Below are positions 39,001 to 52,343 of a stretch of DNA of 64,000 nt, piece by piece. The notes under the pieces are model-generated. The model had not been told where the DNA came from. It was given only the letters and a program-made list of their open reading frames with translations, and searched no databases. This DNA is from Sinohyriopsis cumingii. Taxonomy: Eukaryota; Mollusca; Bivalvia; Unionida; Unionidae. Each line of letters starts with the position of its first letter. The stretch's first letter is position 1. The translations under genes and the position numbers were made by a program. The stretch lies in contig CM068828.1 of assembly GCA_028554795.2 (NCBI GenBank), positions 12,234,314-12,298,313 of the forward strand, in the 5' to 3' direction.

Positions 39001-42000
39001 TTCAACTCTGTAAATGACAATAAAGCTGGGTCTTAGATAGGGACTTTAAATAAGGACTTTGATAGGGACTTTAAATAAGGACTTTAATGATTTCCAGATA
39101 TGAATCTCAAATAGTCACAAACCTATGTTCTGTTTCTTGAGAACCTCACCCCCTACCCCAGCACCATAAATCTTACATTAACTGCCTGAGTGTAGGAGTA
39201 ATGTATGTCAGCACACGCTGACTATGTTTTGACTTTAGAAAGCAATATTCAGCTGGTTACACTGACCCTGGCAATCTCATCTCTAAAGCCAGTATGTTCC
39301 TCCTTGTCCCATGGGCAATACATTCACGAAGTTTGTTAAAAAAAGATGGCACGGAACACAAGTTATAATGCAAAAAGCACCCCATACCCCGAGTAAACTT
39401 CTGTACAAAGTTTGAGGCTGAGACACTGAAAAAAAAATGTGTTGCATTTTACTAAACTTTTATCTGATCACTGTCATGCCTTTTGTAACAATTATCACAG
39501 GAAAAACATAACCAATTAGCACTGTCACTATTTACCCTAAAACCTTCCTGCCCTCATTTGCATAGAAAAATCTTACAAAAATCAAAATAATCATAAAATT
39601 TTACTGATTTACTTCACTTAGCTGAGGTGTCAGCTAGACATATGATGTACCTGTTTTCTTAGCTGAGGTGTCAGCTAGACATATGATGTACCTGTTTTCT
39701 TAGCTGAGGTGTCAGCTAGACATATGATGTACCTGTTTTCTTAGCTGAGGTGTCAGCTAGACATATGATGTACCTGTTTTCTTAGCTGAATTGTCAGCTA
39801 GACATATGATGTACCTGTTTTCTTAGCTGAGGTGTCAGCTAGACATATGATGTACCTGTTTTCTTAGCTGAATTGTCAGCTAGACATATGATGTACCTGT
39901 TTTCTTAGCTGAATTGTCAGCTAGACATATGATGTACCTGTTTTCTTAGCTGAATTGTCAGCTAGACATATGATGTACCTGTTTTCTTAGCTGAATTGTC
40001 AGCTAGACATATGATGTACCTGTTTTCTTAGCTGAATTGTCAGCTAGACATATGATGTACCTGTTTTCTTAGCTGAGGTGTCAGCTAGACATATGATGCA
40101 CCTCAGTCCCTATATAATGATCAAGACATCAAACTTTTTTCAATTTATGGAGACATTTATAGTTTTGGGTAGGACAATGTCACCTTGGTTGATTCAACAC
40201 TAATTATTGGGGTTAAAATAGGTCAATTTGAACATCTGAGCTATATCCAATTAATATGTTTTGGAATTATCAAGTTAAAAGTTACTCTCTGTATTACATT
40301 CTATTTTGTGAGACTGTTACTTTGTGCCTAAATATGCTAACTTGCATTATGTGATACTGTGTAATCACTGACACCAAGAAGAAGCTGTAGCCGTTCTATT
40401 GTCATGGAGACAAGTGATAAACTATTAATTTAAAACTGTTTTTACTATCTCATTAAATTTTCTAACAAAGGCTACAAGGAACACAGTTTCACCAGCAAGC
40501 TGCACTAGTACATACTCTCCCACAATATATGTCTTTCAAAAACTCCAAACACAACACCCTTCACATTAATACAAACCATTACAATTACTGAAATTACCAC
40601 TACTGAACAACTGACACCTGTGTCACAATATCACCCAATACATGCAAACAATGAGATGCTCTATCACTAATTAAATGTACACAATATGTAATAAGTTGGA
40701 TTTATACAAACCTAAACGATGAGCCTCTACTGATGACACGAGTTTTGTGGCGCTCCACCTTCTTCACCGTATGACATCGGAAGAATGTGTGGTGCTCAAT
40801 ACATTTCTTCCAGAAACCTTTACACTCATCTCTGGTCTCGAAGAAAAACTCGACTAGGTCCTTGTAATAACCCTTAAATAAATGAAGAACAGTATGAAAC
40901 AAAGATATGAACACTTTTAAAGCTTCACATGGTCTAGTTTAGTGACAAAATCTTTGTATGCTTTCATTTTAATGATGCAGAAAAGGTTTCATTTGTCCTT
41001 GCAATAGTGGCAGGCAAAATTTATATTAAAGAGCGAGAGAGAGAGAGAGAGAGAGAGCAAGACTGAGAAGAAGAGAGAGAAGGGTAATTATACCGTATTA
41101 CTCACAAGACAAAATCAGTGAGCCAGCCTAATAAATTTGTAGGGAGTGGACTTATTATCACATAGAGATATACTTTTAATATTTGCTATAATTCTGTAGC
41201 GCTTGGGATCAGCTTGACACAAAATTAACTGGGTTTGAAAAATATGTCAATTTAGCTAAGTGGAAGAACAATTGTGTGGACCAATAATGTTTCTAATTTT
41301 GTTTTCTTTTACTTCAACACAAATATTCACGATTTTTTCTTCTTCCCTCTTTGCTCATATGATTAAGGCAAAAAGACAGTCTTGGCTAGGTTTGAATACA
41401 AGATTGCAACACAATTCAAGATTTTTCATTAACAATTTTTTGTTACAGGGTCATTGTTTTCTTATGATCCTACACTTGTAACTTCACCTAACTGGTCAGA
41501 CTGTTATGTACAAAGCTTTAGATACAATGTACACCTAACATCTTCTATTCTGACCCCAAGGGAATGGTTTAATCTATAACAACCAAGCATCCTGGAATCA
41601 ATATTTTCCCAATGCCAAACAAGAATACCATGAAATGCTCTTTATATGCCCCACCCCCCCATTTAATAATCATCTATGTTGATAGCTGATATGTGTGTGT
41701 GTGTAGAAACCATGTTACTTCTTTAACTCAGTGACATCGACCTTTGATCCATAAATCAGTTTGCTTCTTCCATACCCCACTTGCAAGCCATCCACAAGAT
41801 TTGGTTCTTGATATTTAACCTCAAAATCAATAGGTTCTTCCTCACCCTAAGTTCACACCAGCCAAAAGGATTGGTCCAGGCATATGATGTAGAAATAATA
41901 TTAGTCCATGGAAATCATTTTCATTGTTTCAGTGACAGTTACCTTGCACTCTGACCCCAAAATCAATAAAGATTTTGCTTCCTCAAAGTACATGCCATCT

Positions 42001-43542
42001 ACAAGGTTTGCTAACTGTATCTGATAGACAACTCAAGTTAATGTGCATAAACAATGTTTTTTTTAAAATTCACATGATCTTTGATATTTTGGACTTAAAA
42101 CTTTAACATTTTTTTGGTGAAAATACAAAATATCAGTGGAATAAATACTATTTAACCAATAAATGATGTTACTACAAGTACACAGACAAATAATAAAACC
42201 ATAAATTTGCAATCCTATCAATGGTTGTTGTAATGAAGTTAGCAAGTGATTAGTTACATTAAGAAAATCCCTCTTTCTAAAAATAGATGCAGTCACATGT
42301 TGGCTATGTTGATTCAGTTGAGTGTGTGTGTTTTTGGATTTTAACATAGCTTTAACAATTTAAGTCATATGCTACGATGTCTGCAGTGTGCCAGTTTATA
42401 GCTATATCTAGTAGTGGGCCGTCATGTTACAGACATACAGCATCATGTCCCACCCGTCACATTATTCTGACAACAGGCTGACCAATCCTAATACTAACCT
42501 CTTAATACTGAATGCCAAGCAAGCAAGGCCACTGCTAGTACCATTTTTATAAGTCTCTGGTATGATTAGGCCGGGATTCAAACCAATGAACTACTGCATC
42601 CAGTGGATGCTCTAATGATTTGGTGGGAAAAAAAGGTTAAATTCATTGATATATACACTTTAATGCACCAGTGTGTTGTCAATGAATAGTTACGGTAATG
42701 TTGTATTGGTAACAATGAAATTACAATGAACAGTATGAAATGAAAATACATTTACGTAACCTCTCATGTACATGTCATGGGGGTGTTTCAATCTAGTTTA
42801 AAAATCTTTTCAACTTCCATTTTATAGTGAACTTTCAGACAGTAAAATACAAATTCTTGTTTGACCGATCTGGTGGCCAAGTAGTTAGAGTGTCCACCTC
42901 GGATGATGGAGGTCGTGGGTTCAATCCCCGACCGAGTCATACCAAAGACTTACAAAACTGGTACTAACAGCTGCCTCGCTTGATGCTCAGCAGTAAGAGG
43001 TTAGTGTTAGGACTGGTCGGCCTGGTGTCAGGATAATGTGACTGGGTGGGACATCGTGCTACATGTCTGCAGCATGATGCCCCAGTGCTAGACATCACTA
43101 TAAACTGTCACAATGCAGACATTGTAGCGACATGACTGAAAAATTGTTAAAGCTATGTTAAAAATCCAAATCACACAAATTCTTGTTTAAGGGTAGTTTA
43201 TTAAGCATTTTTACTAACTTGCAACTGCAATACTGTAATCTAGTTACTATCATTTAAGATTTATTATAATGTATAGCTTCTACTGTGCTCTTTTAAAGCC
43301 ATATGGCCAAAGTACATTGCATATATCTCTCCATCCAAAAATACACTCTGAAGTATGAATACAATGCATATTAATATAATTTCTTTATACACATATAACA
43401 TGTGTTTATTATATGCATACAACATGGATAATTTTCTACTTGCAAAAAAAACCATATTGCTTAAAACCAATGTTAAGTGCAGATATTCATGCTGAGAAAT
43501 AGAAGACATAATTCAAATAAGAGAACAAAACACATTCACTCA

Positions 43543-43637
<95 letters not shown>

Positions 43638-46600
43638 TATATATATATATTGCATTTTTTGCTTTGCTTCCACTTCTCCCTGTTCAGCTCTTACCTCTCC
43701 CTATTTTGTCCAAAAGGAGAAGTCACTTCTATCTAAACAAAATTCAAGTCTTACTTGACCCCTGAAACATTGTAACTAAAGTGGGTGATTTCAGTTTACA
43801 CACTGAAACACTGTACAGTAATACCTCGTGCATTCACGTTTCTGGATTCTCGAATTCACGGATTCGCAAAATTTTCATTGGTACCCTCTACGTACATGTT
43901 TTCTTTATTTTAATGAATTGTACCTTCGTTATATGACTTCTGTGACATATGAAGTTTACCTAGTTTACCTTCCTGACAATGACAAAGAAAACGTCAGTCA
44001 TTAAGTTTACAGTCCCATTCGTTACTTGGTTTTACCTTACTGTGAGTGCAAAAGAAAACAACAGCCAATGAATTAGTATAGGGATAATATTAGTATACAT
44101 GTACCGTACTGTAAATGTGCTAGTGTGACAAATACCCATTAGGCGATACTGTACTCTATTTTTACGTCAACCATTTATTTCTCTTTTTAAGGGTAATGTA
44201 TTAAGCTAACTTTTAAATGAAATTAAAGTGCTTTGGGAGCATGATTTGGGTCATATTTAGGGTTTAAACCCTAGAAATAAGCATTTATTAGCCTTTTTAG
44301 TGACTCGTACCAAACATTCGCGATTCCTCCTTATCCGCGACTGGTTCTGGAACCTAACCTTGCAAATGTTCGAGGTATTACTGTAACTAAAGTGGGTGAT
44401 TTCAGCTTACACCTTGAAACACTGTAACTGAAGTGGATGATTCAGCTTACACCCTGAAACACTGCAACTAAAGTGGGTGATTCAGCTTACACCCTGAAAC
44501 ACTGTAACTAAAGTGGGCGATTCAGCTTACACCATGAAAGACTGTAACTATAGCTTACACTACAGCTGACATCATGGAAAAGGCATTGTACTGATATTGG
44601 ATGTTGATGAAATTTGATGAGAGCTTGTTGATGAAATTGACACACTGCCTATGTGTCAATAGGCAATGTGTCAATTGGAGCGCTTGTTGATGAAATTGAC
44701 ACATTGCCTATGTGTCAATAGACAATGTGTCAATTGGAGAGCTTGTTGATGAAATTGGATGTGTTGACACTGAAGCCTACAGAACAAAAGCAACACTACT
44801 GAGATAGGCAGCAAAACTCTGAGTGGGATGCCAACAACAATGCCATCACCCATACAAGGTATCTACCAGAATGAGAGTAAACATAAAATAAACTGACTCA
44901 ACAAACATGGAAATATTTAGGGAACTTGGTTCATAAAAAAATTTACTTCTCTAATATTCTAAATTAGTTTGTACCAAATAAAAAATATCTTTGTTAAGAA
45001 TTAAAGATGCACGGTTTTCAGATCATTAATAAAGCTGTAAAAATTTTAGGAAACATCAAATGGGTACCTGTCGATCCTAAAGATTGGTTCCGGATATCAG
45101 ATCAAAGGGAAATTGTATTAAATGTGAACCTTAACTGTTCTGTTGTAGGTTCATACATGCCAACACACCCAGAGGTATAAACATAATTGTTACTAATATA
45201 AGTGGCAAAAAAAAGTAATCTGAGCATAAAAAGAGCACTCTATATATTACATGCCATAATACAGAAAACAGTATGAAAAATTTACATATACTTTTGCTAC
45301 TTACCCGAATCTGCTGTTAGTTAAATTTCTTGTCACAAATTAACTAAATCCATATGGATTAGTGCAAGAATATAGACATGAAACAAAATGATACATTATT
45401 TATGCACAACATTCCCTATAACTAGTCTACATATCTAACTTTCTCTATATGGTTGTAAAGTCAAGCACACAAATCTGAATGCTGTATTACATCACTGCTG
45501 AATTCCTTTCAAAAGTTGTAAAGCACTAAGAGTTATTTTTTTCCTGATGAAACATGTTTTTCAGTTTCACAAAACTCTTCTCCTTTAACATATTTCAGTC
45601 ATATAACATCCATGAGTCACATTTTGTTGTTGTTGTAGGGTTTAACGCCATTTTTCAGCACAAGATAGGCTATACATGACGGACAGTATTAATGGTGGAG
45701 GAAGAACCTGGGAAAACCCCGGAAAGAACCACCAACCCTTGAGAAGCTACTGGCAAGCTTTCTCATATACCCACATTGGCCGAATCAGAGACTCAAACCT
45801 ATGCAGACAGAGGTGAGAGGGCAGTGATCCATAACGGAGAGCGCTTTAGACCACTCGGAAACTCGGGGCCCCCCATGAGTCACATCAATAAAGCCTGTTT
45901 CACTTGATGTTTGGCACAAATTTTTTCAATATAGACTGATCCACCTCTAAAGTGTCTATCAAAATATAACGACTATGACACATTATTTCAAATTCAAGAA
46001 ACCTGTGTTTCCTTGGAAATGTGTCACATACTGTTACTATAAATAGAAAATCGGGAAACTATTTGATGATCATGGCTAAATGGTTGCACACATCAAAAAT
46101 ATAAGATCCGCAGACAAAGGTGTACAATGGATAAATGCGCAGTAGTCAATAGTCATACAACACGAGCCTTGAACTGTACTTGTTATTCTGTGTCTTGCTC
46201 ACTCCTGACATTGCCAGAAATAATCTTTGATCTTAAGTTGGAAATGTGTTGGTTTCTTTATATATAAACTAAGCAGGTACCAGATAGCTCATTTTATTAC
46301 CTGGGTTATTATTAATAGGTGGGCACCCAAGTACTCAGATACCCGTTGACATCTTTAATCACTAAATCTGTAACAAAATTACAAGGGAATTTCCATACAA
46401 TCCTTCCTGTTGTAAACTAAAATACATCTAGTGGAAAATTACCATGGTATGTACTGCCGGTAACAAAATAGCCCTGATAAAAAGATTTACCAGTAATACA
46501 CCTCACCTCTAATATTCAATGTAAGAGAACAAAAAATATTCCATAAGTTTAAATGAAGTCAAACTCAAACAATGTATTAAATAAAAAAGAAAATTTAAGA

Positions 46601-49117
46601 AAATGGAAAAAAAGTAAGTTTTCACTTGTGAAGACCAAACAAATTCATTTAGCATAACCATATTTCTGCAGTCTTGTTGTCCAGTGGGCAAGCATGTGAT
46701 GGATGGATGGATGCATGCATGCATGTATGCATAATTTTTTTTATTACCACAAAGTATAGGGGCAATTAACTGCTGCAATTTACTGTTAAACCAGAACAAT
46801 CTACTGGGTCACCAGATTTTGAAAGATGCTTGCCCAGGGACAACCACGACTTTTCCAAATTTTCTTCCCCTGCAGACTTTAATTTTCATTTTCTCTAAAT
46901 TTACCAGATTCCTCCACCTTAGAAACCATGTAAAACTATTAACTGTGAGCATCATCAATGGAACTTGACACAATTAATAGCAAACAATGAACAAGGCCTG
47001 ACTTTTACTTACATAATTTTCTGGATGTAGTTTTATCAGAAACTTCTTCCTCTTGAAGCTCAGTTTTCTGATCTTTGCCCAAGAGAAGGTGTTGATTTTG
47101 GTGAAGCCTTGAAAAACCAAGATTCCCATGCTGGCCACTGCAAGGTTCAGAGGTACACCCTCATGGTCCTGGGAAAAAAGATCATACTTCCTACCAAAAG
47201 TTTGTTCTCCATCTGTCATGACCAAGCTCACAGATGTATTCTGCTCTCAGTCTTCAATCCTAATAAATGGTTACCATCAGAGCTCTTTTGTAATTAACAA
47301 CTGTTGTTAGATTGGTTCAAAAAAAAAAAGGTCCAGACAAATAACTTAAATATTTTGGCCATTAACATTTGTCAACTTTTACATTTCTAAAATGCTTGGG
47401 TGAGAAGGAGTTTGTTCTCTGAAAGTAATAATTTTTTTTAGCACTTGCCAAGCTGGGATTCTTAAAGATATCTGTATTTGCCTGACTGGGTTAGTGGATT
47501 TGTAAAGATTTGTACCTGCCTGGCTGGGCAAGTGGATTCTTGAAGATTTTGTACTTGCCTTGAAGATATTTCAACCAGTGGATTGTGCTACAAGGACTTG
47601 AGTACTAAGTACAATTCTAACCTACCCAGGCTGTCTGTCTCATGCTGGATTGATAATCAGATTTAGCTTCAATCCTTACCTAGAGTAGGCTGTCTCCAGC
47701 CAGTTTGATGACAGCGATTTGATGGTGGTCTTAAGTACCAGCTTTCATAAACATATTAAGACATTTTTTTTTTTCTTACTTTAGGAGCACTTTTTCTTGT
47801 AAGTTTATATTTTAGCCAATATTGTGAAATTTGTGGGTATCAAATTTAGTGGTCTGTTTAAAAGTTGCATATTTGTGAGTGCTCAAGTTTGCTCATTTGT
47901 TTATTCTTCTGAAAAAAAAAAAACCAAAACAGGAAAGTAATATAATACTGAAGGATGTTTATACCAATCATCTTACCATCATTCATTCCATGCCTTTCAG
48001 AGCAATCATGTTTAATTCCTACTACAGTAATTGGGCTGATCAGGCAAATTATTAATTACTCTCATTAAGCATAAAAACAGAAATCTGAACCAAAAATGCC
48101 GACATCATTCCGTGTGTATGCACAATCAAACAAGCTTACTATAAATGCCGACATCCTTTTTATATGTATGCACAATCAAACTCATGAGCATGTGAATCAA
48201 TGCAAATGAAACGGCTATGTACTGGTTCATCTAGCTGAAATGTGATCTGGAAGAATGCAATTTGGTAGAAATAATGAATAAAGGAAAATCATCATCTAAT
48301 ATTTTTGGGAATAAACAAGGATTTAAGTGATGCTAAGCACAATTTGCACCGTTGAGTAATGTAATGTATATTTTATACCACGTGTAAACTCAAACTGGCC
48401 CGCGCATTAAGAATATTTATCTTTACTTAGTTTCATATTGGAGAAATCAGGAAATATGCAATGCAAAATAATAACAAAAATAACCCTAGTAATTTGTAAC
48501 AGTTTGGTAAGTATTGGGACACAAAAAATGTATTTTTACATGCATATAAGTGTTGGGACACAGGAAAAAAATAATTATATTTTTCGTGTCACAAGATTCA
48601 CAATAACTACATTAGTCGCAAAAAAAATTATTCAAGTTTACACTTTGGTCTGTGGACAAGCCAGGGCATCCCGTCTTCCAGGCTTTTATTTTTCCCTAAA
48701 CTATTTGGCTTTTATGCAAGTATATATGGAATGTAGTATGTTATTCCTATACACAACCAATACAATACCACATCATTTTTGTGATATTTTTTATACATGG
48801 GATTTGTGTATAGGAGGCAGTAGTACTCTTTGATGTTTTCAAAGCACATCTTAGGGTCAGGCAGTTTTCTCATGTAAAGGAAAACACCATCATAACTTTG
48901 TGCTCGATGCATATTTGGAATCACAATATTTATCTACCAACAGATTCACCAATAAGGAACTAAAATTACACTTTCAAAAGTGACATAGATATACCACTAG
49001 ACAAGGTCTCAATCAAAATCTACCTATATCCAAATAAGAAAAAGTCAATCATCTCCACACATTATAACATAACCTTCTGATGGATATGGTTAAAATGGGC
49101 TTCAGGAAAGCAGGATA

Positions 49118-49185
<68 letters not shown>

Positions 49186-49199
49186 TGTATGTATGTATA

Positions 49200-49272
<73 letters not shown>

Positions 49273-52200
49273 CAGTATGCTCTTTTCAGCCATTTGTGCA
49301 ACAGAATAAATAGTACTTGTGAGCAACAGAATAAAACAGGAATTAGAGCCACTCGGATCACATTTAGGTTAGAAATTATAAATCAATGAATGCATTGACT
49401 AAGTTCTGTGTACTTTTTATCACATTAAAGATTTCCGTTATTGAAATCTGTAGGGGGTACAAACAAACGGGGAAGTATAGTCAGATTATACAAATGCTAT
49501 TGAAGAATGTGGGCTTAAAAAAGAAATAAAATGTGAACAAGATATTTCCATTGTTATATATACAGTGGAGCCTCGTTAATCCGGACACATTCGTTCCCAG
49601 TGAATATGTCTGGATTAACGAGTTTTCCGGATAATTGAATCATGCACATTTTTTATTTTACGATATCATCACACCGTATATATGTACACGTATATGCTAG
49701 CTTTAAATGTAATGTACTATATATTCAATAATGGTTGAAATAAATTAATACTTCTATTAATTTGTGTTTATTTCACATTATTATAACATGTGCTTGTACG
49801 TACATATACAGTAAATAGAAGTTTAGACAATTAACACATGGAACACATCACACTATGTTCATGTACATGTATGTACTGTACATACATTTATTATGTCAAT
49901 TTCCTGAAGAAGTCTGTAACCTTTGTTTGCCTGGATTCTTTGGCGGATCTATCTGCAATGATTACTGATAGTGGCCATAGATTGTCAAGGGCTTCGCTAT
50001 TGTGTTTTATTTCATCACTGGTGAAATTTGCTGACATCTGCTCAAAATACGAAATTAATGTTGCTATACTGTCCTTGGCTTGGTTGATGGTAATGTCTTT
50101 AACCTCGGGGTCGGTAGTGTCATCATCGTCTTCTTCATTATCATTGTCTGGAACCTCATCTTTAGATACCAGAGTCAAAAATTTATTTACCATATGTTAT
50201 GTCAAAAAGCGTGGACAATTTGATCCCAGTGTGTTTATTTAATTATTAACACCCCCGTCGGCGACTAGCTAAAACAGACATTGTTTATACAATCGCTGGT
50301 TACAATATGGTCAAGCTACTTAGTTATTGATAGTGGCCATAGGTTCTCAAGGGCTTCACTACTGTGTTTTATGTATTATTCTTCTGATTGTATTTTCACA
50401 TAAGATTTTTCGAATTTTCTTATTTTTGGACAGATTATTTCCGGATTATCAAGACAAGTTTTAATGTAATTTTACACTTTGGTCCCCAATTTTTATTTCC
50501 GGATCCAGAACGCGGATTTCTTGATTAATGGAGCAAATTAACGTTTGGGAATTCCGTTCCTGTTGAATTATGTCCGGATAGCGAGGTTTCTGAATAAACA
50601 GAATTCGGATTAACGAGGCTCCACTGTATATATATTTACACACACAGTCGAACACTGCTATAACGCGATAATTGGGGTCCACAAAATTGGATCGCGTTAA
50701 TGCGGGGTTTTACAGTATTTTACTTTTTTCAGAGAACAGCTCACTGGCACATATATGTGAATTCATGTCTAATGTATATGATGAATAGGGTATCAACATC
50801 GTTTACTATCCTGCCGTCGTGGCATGCAGTTTATCCATAATGCACGTAATTCCATTGAAAAATTGCACAAAGATTTACAATATTCAATAATTTTTCCCCA
50901 GATCATTGTGTCTGAATTCAACATCTAATATACAGCATGAACAGAGCAACACCGTTTACTTGCCATCTGATATCGTACCGTCGGCGCTTGCAATTAATCT
51001 GTAATATATGTAATTCCATTGCAAAAATTGCATACATATTTAAACTATTCAATAATTTCGTCACACATCATTATGTGTCTGAATTCAATGGGAAAAATTA
51101 ACATCAAAATTAAGTTAAGAAAGACGAAGCACGTGTACAGTTCATTATGTTCCAGGGTGTATGAACGGTGTCTGTGCAAATTTCATACTGCTAAAATTTC
51201 TCATATGTGTTGCCGTGTAAATTTGTCCATTGCAAATTTCCAGTAATTAATGCTTGTACGCCTATTCGTTTGAACGACTACAGCAAGAATAATTAACAAT
51301 CAACACATGCTTTGAGCATGCACATAACTTTTACTTCAGATTTTGTGAATATCGAGAGAAACGTGTGAAAACTACTATACTAATCATTGCACAAAGTGCA
51401 GAAAACGACTTGCGTTTGTGAACTTGCTTTTCCATAACAGTAAAATAGTTTTATAAAAAAAATTAGGAAATTAATAACGAGTTCATAAACAAACACCATA
51501 CCCATGTAAAACCCGAGAACTAAGTGCAGAAGGCCTGTAACGGTTACGAGTTACTTTTATAAATTTTTATAAGCTATATGCAAGTACAATTTCATACCCT
51601 TTCAATATCCAGCTAATAAAGCGGACATTATTACTTACTGCTTCTAATAATACCGCCAAGCTCAGCAAACATGTTGGCGGCTTTCATTTTTTGATGTTCA
51701 TTAAATTGTGAGAATCTTTTATCAACTTCCGCATTGTCTGCTGCTTGGTTGTGTATGCAGTTAAAGAACAAACACATGTCGGCTATTGTTTGAGCAATGC
51801 TTGTATACAGAATTAATTGAAGACAATCACAAAGACGACTTACTGGCTTTACTCATGGATCAGTAATAAGTAACATTTCCGATAATGTTTATTTTGGCAT
51901 AACACTTCAAGAATCTGGTGATATTGTTAAATTTTAGAATCTATGCCACGATCGTATTACATTAAGATTCATACGTGAACTCTTCCCCAAAAATGATAAT
52001 AAATGTTTTGCACACTATTTCTTGTACTTTAAAAAAAAAAAATCCCGGTACAAGAAAAATACACATACATGTATTTAAAATTTCAGGAACCTCGCCACGA
52101 TTATATTAAATTTGAATTCATACGCGATCTCTTCCCCATAATGATAATAAATTGTTATACACTATTTCATGTACTTTGAACAAAAAATATTTTGTCATGT

Positions 52201-52277
52201 GCAAACAAATACAGGAAATTTTGGGAGCCATGCCACAACCGTGTTATATCCAAATTCGCGTTAAAGCGGGGTTGCAC

Positions 52278-52343
<66 letters not shown>

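Noticed and set aside
43477-43758. Frames with YIYIYI or HTHTHT repeats here and at 49.1, 52.2 and 58.3 kb
   Set aside because: They are microsatellite translations.
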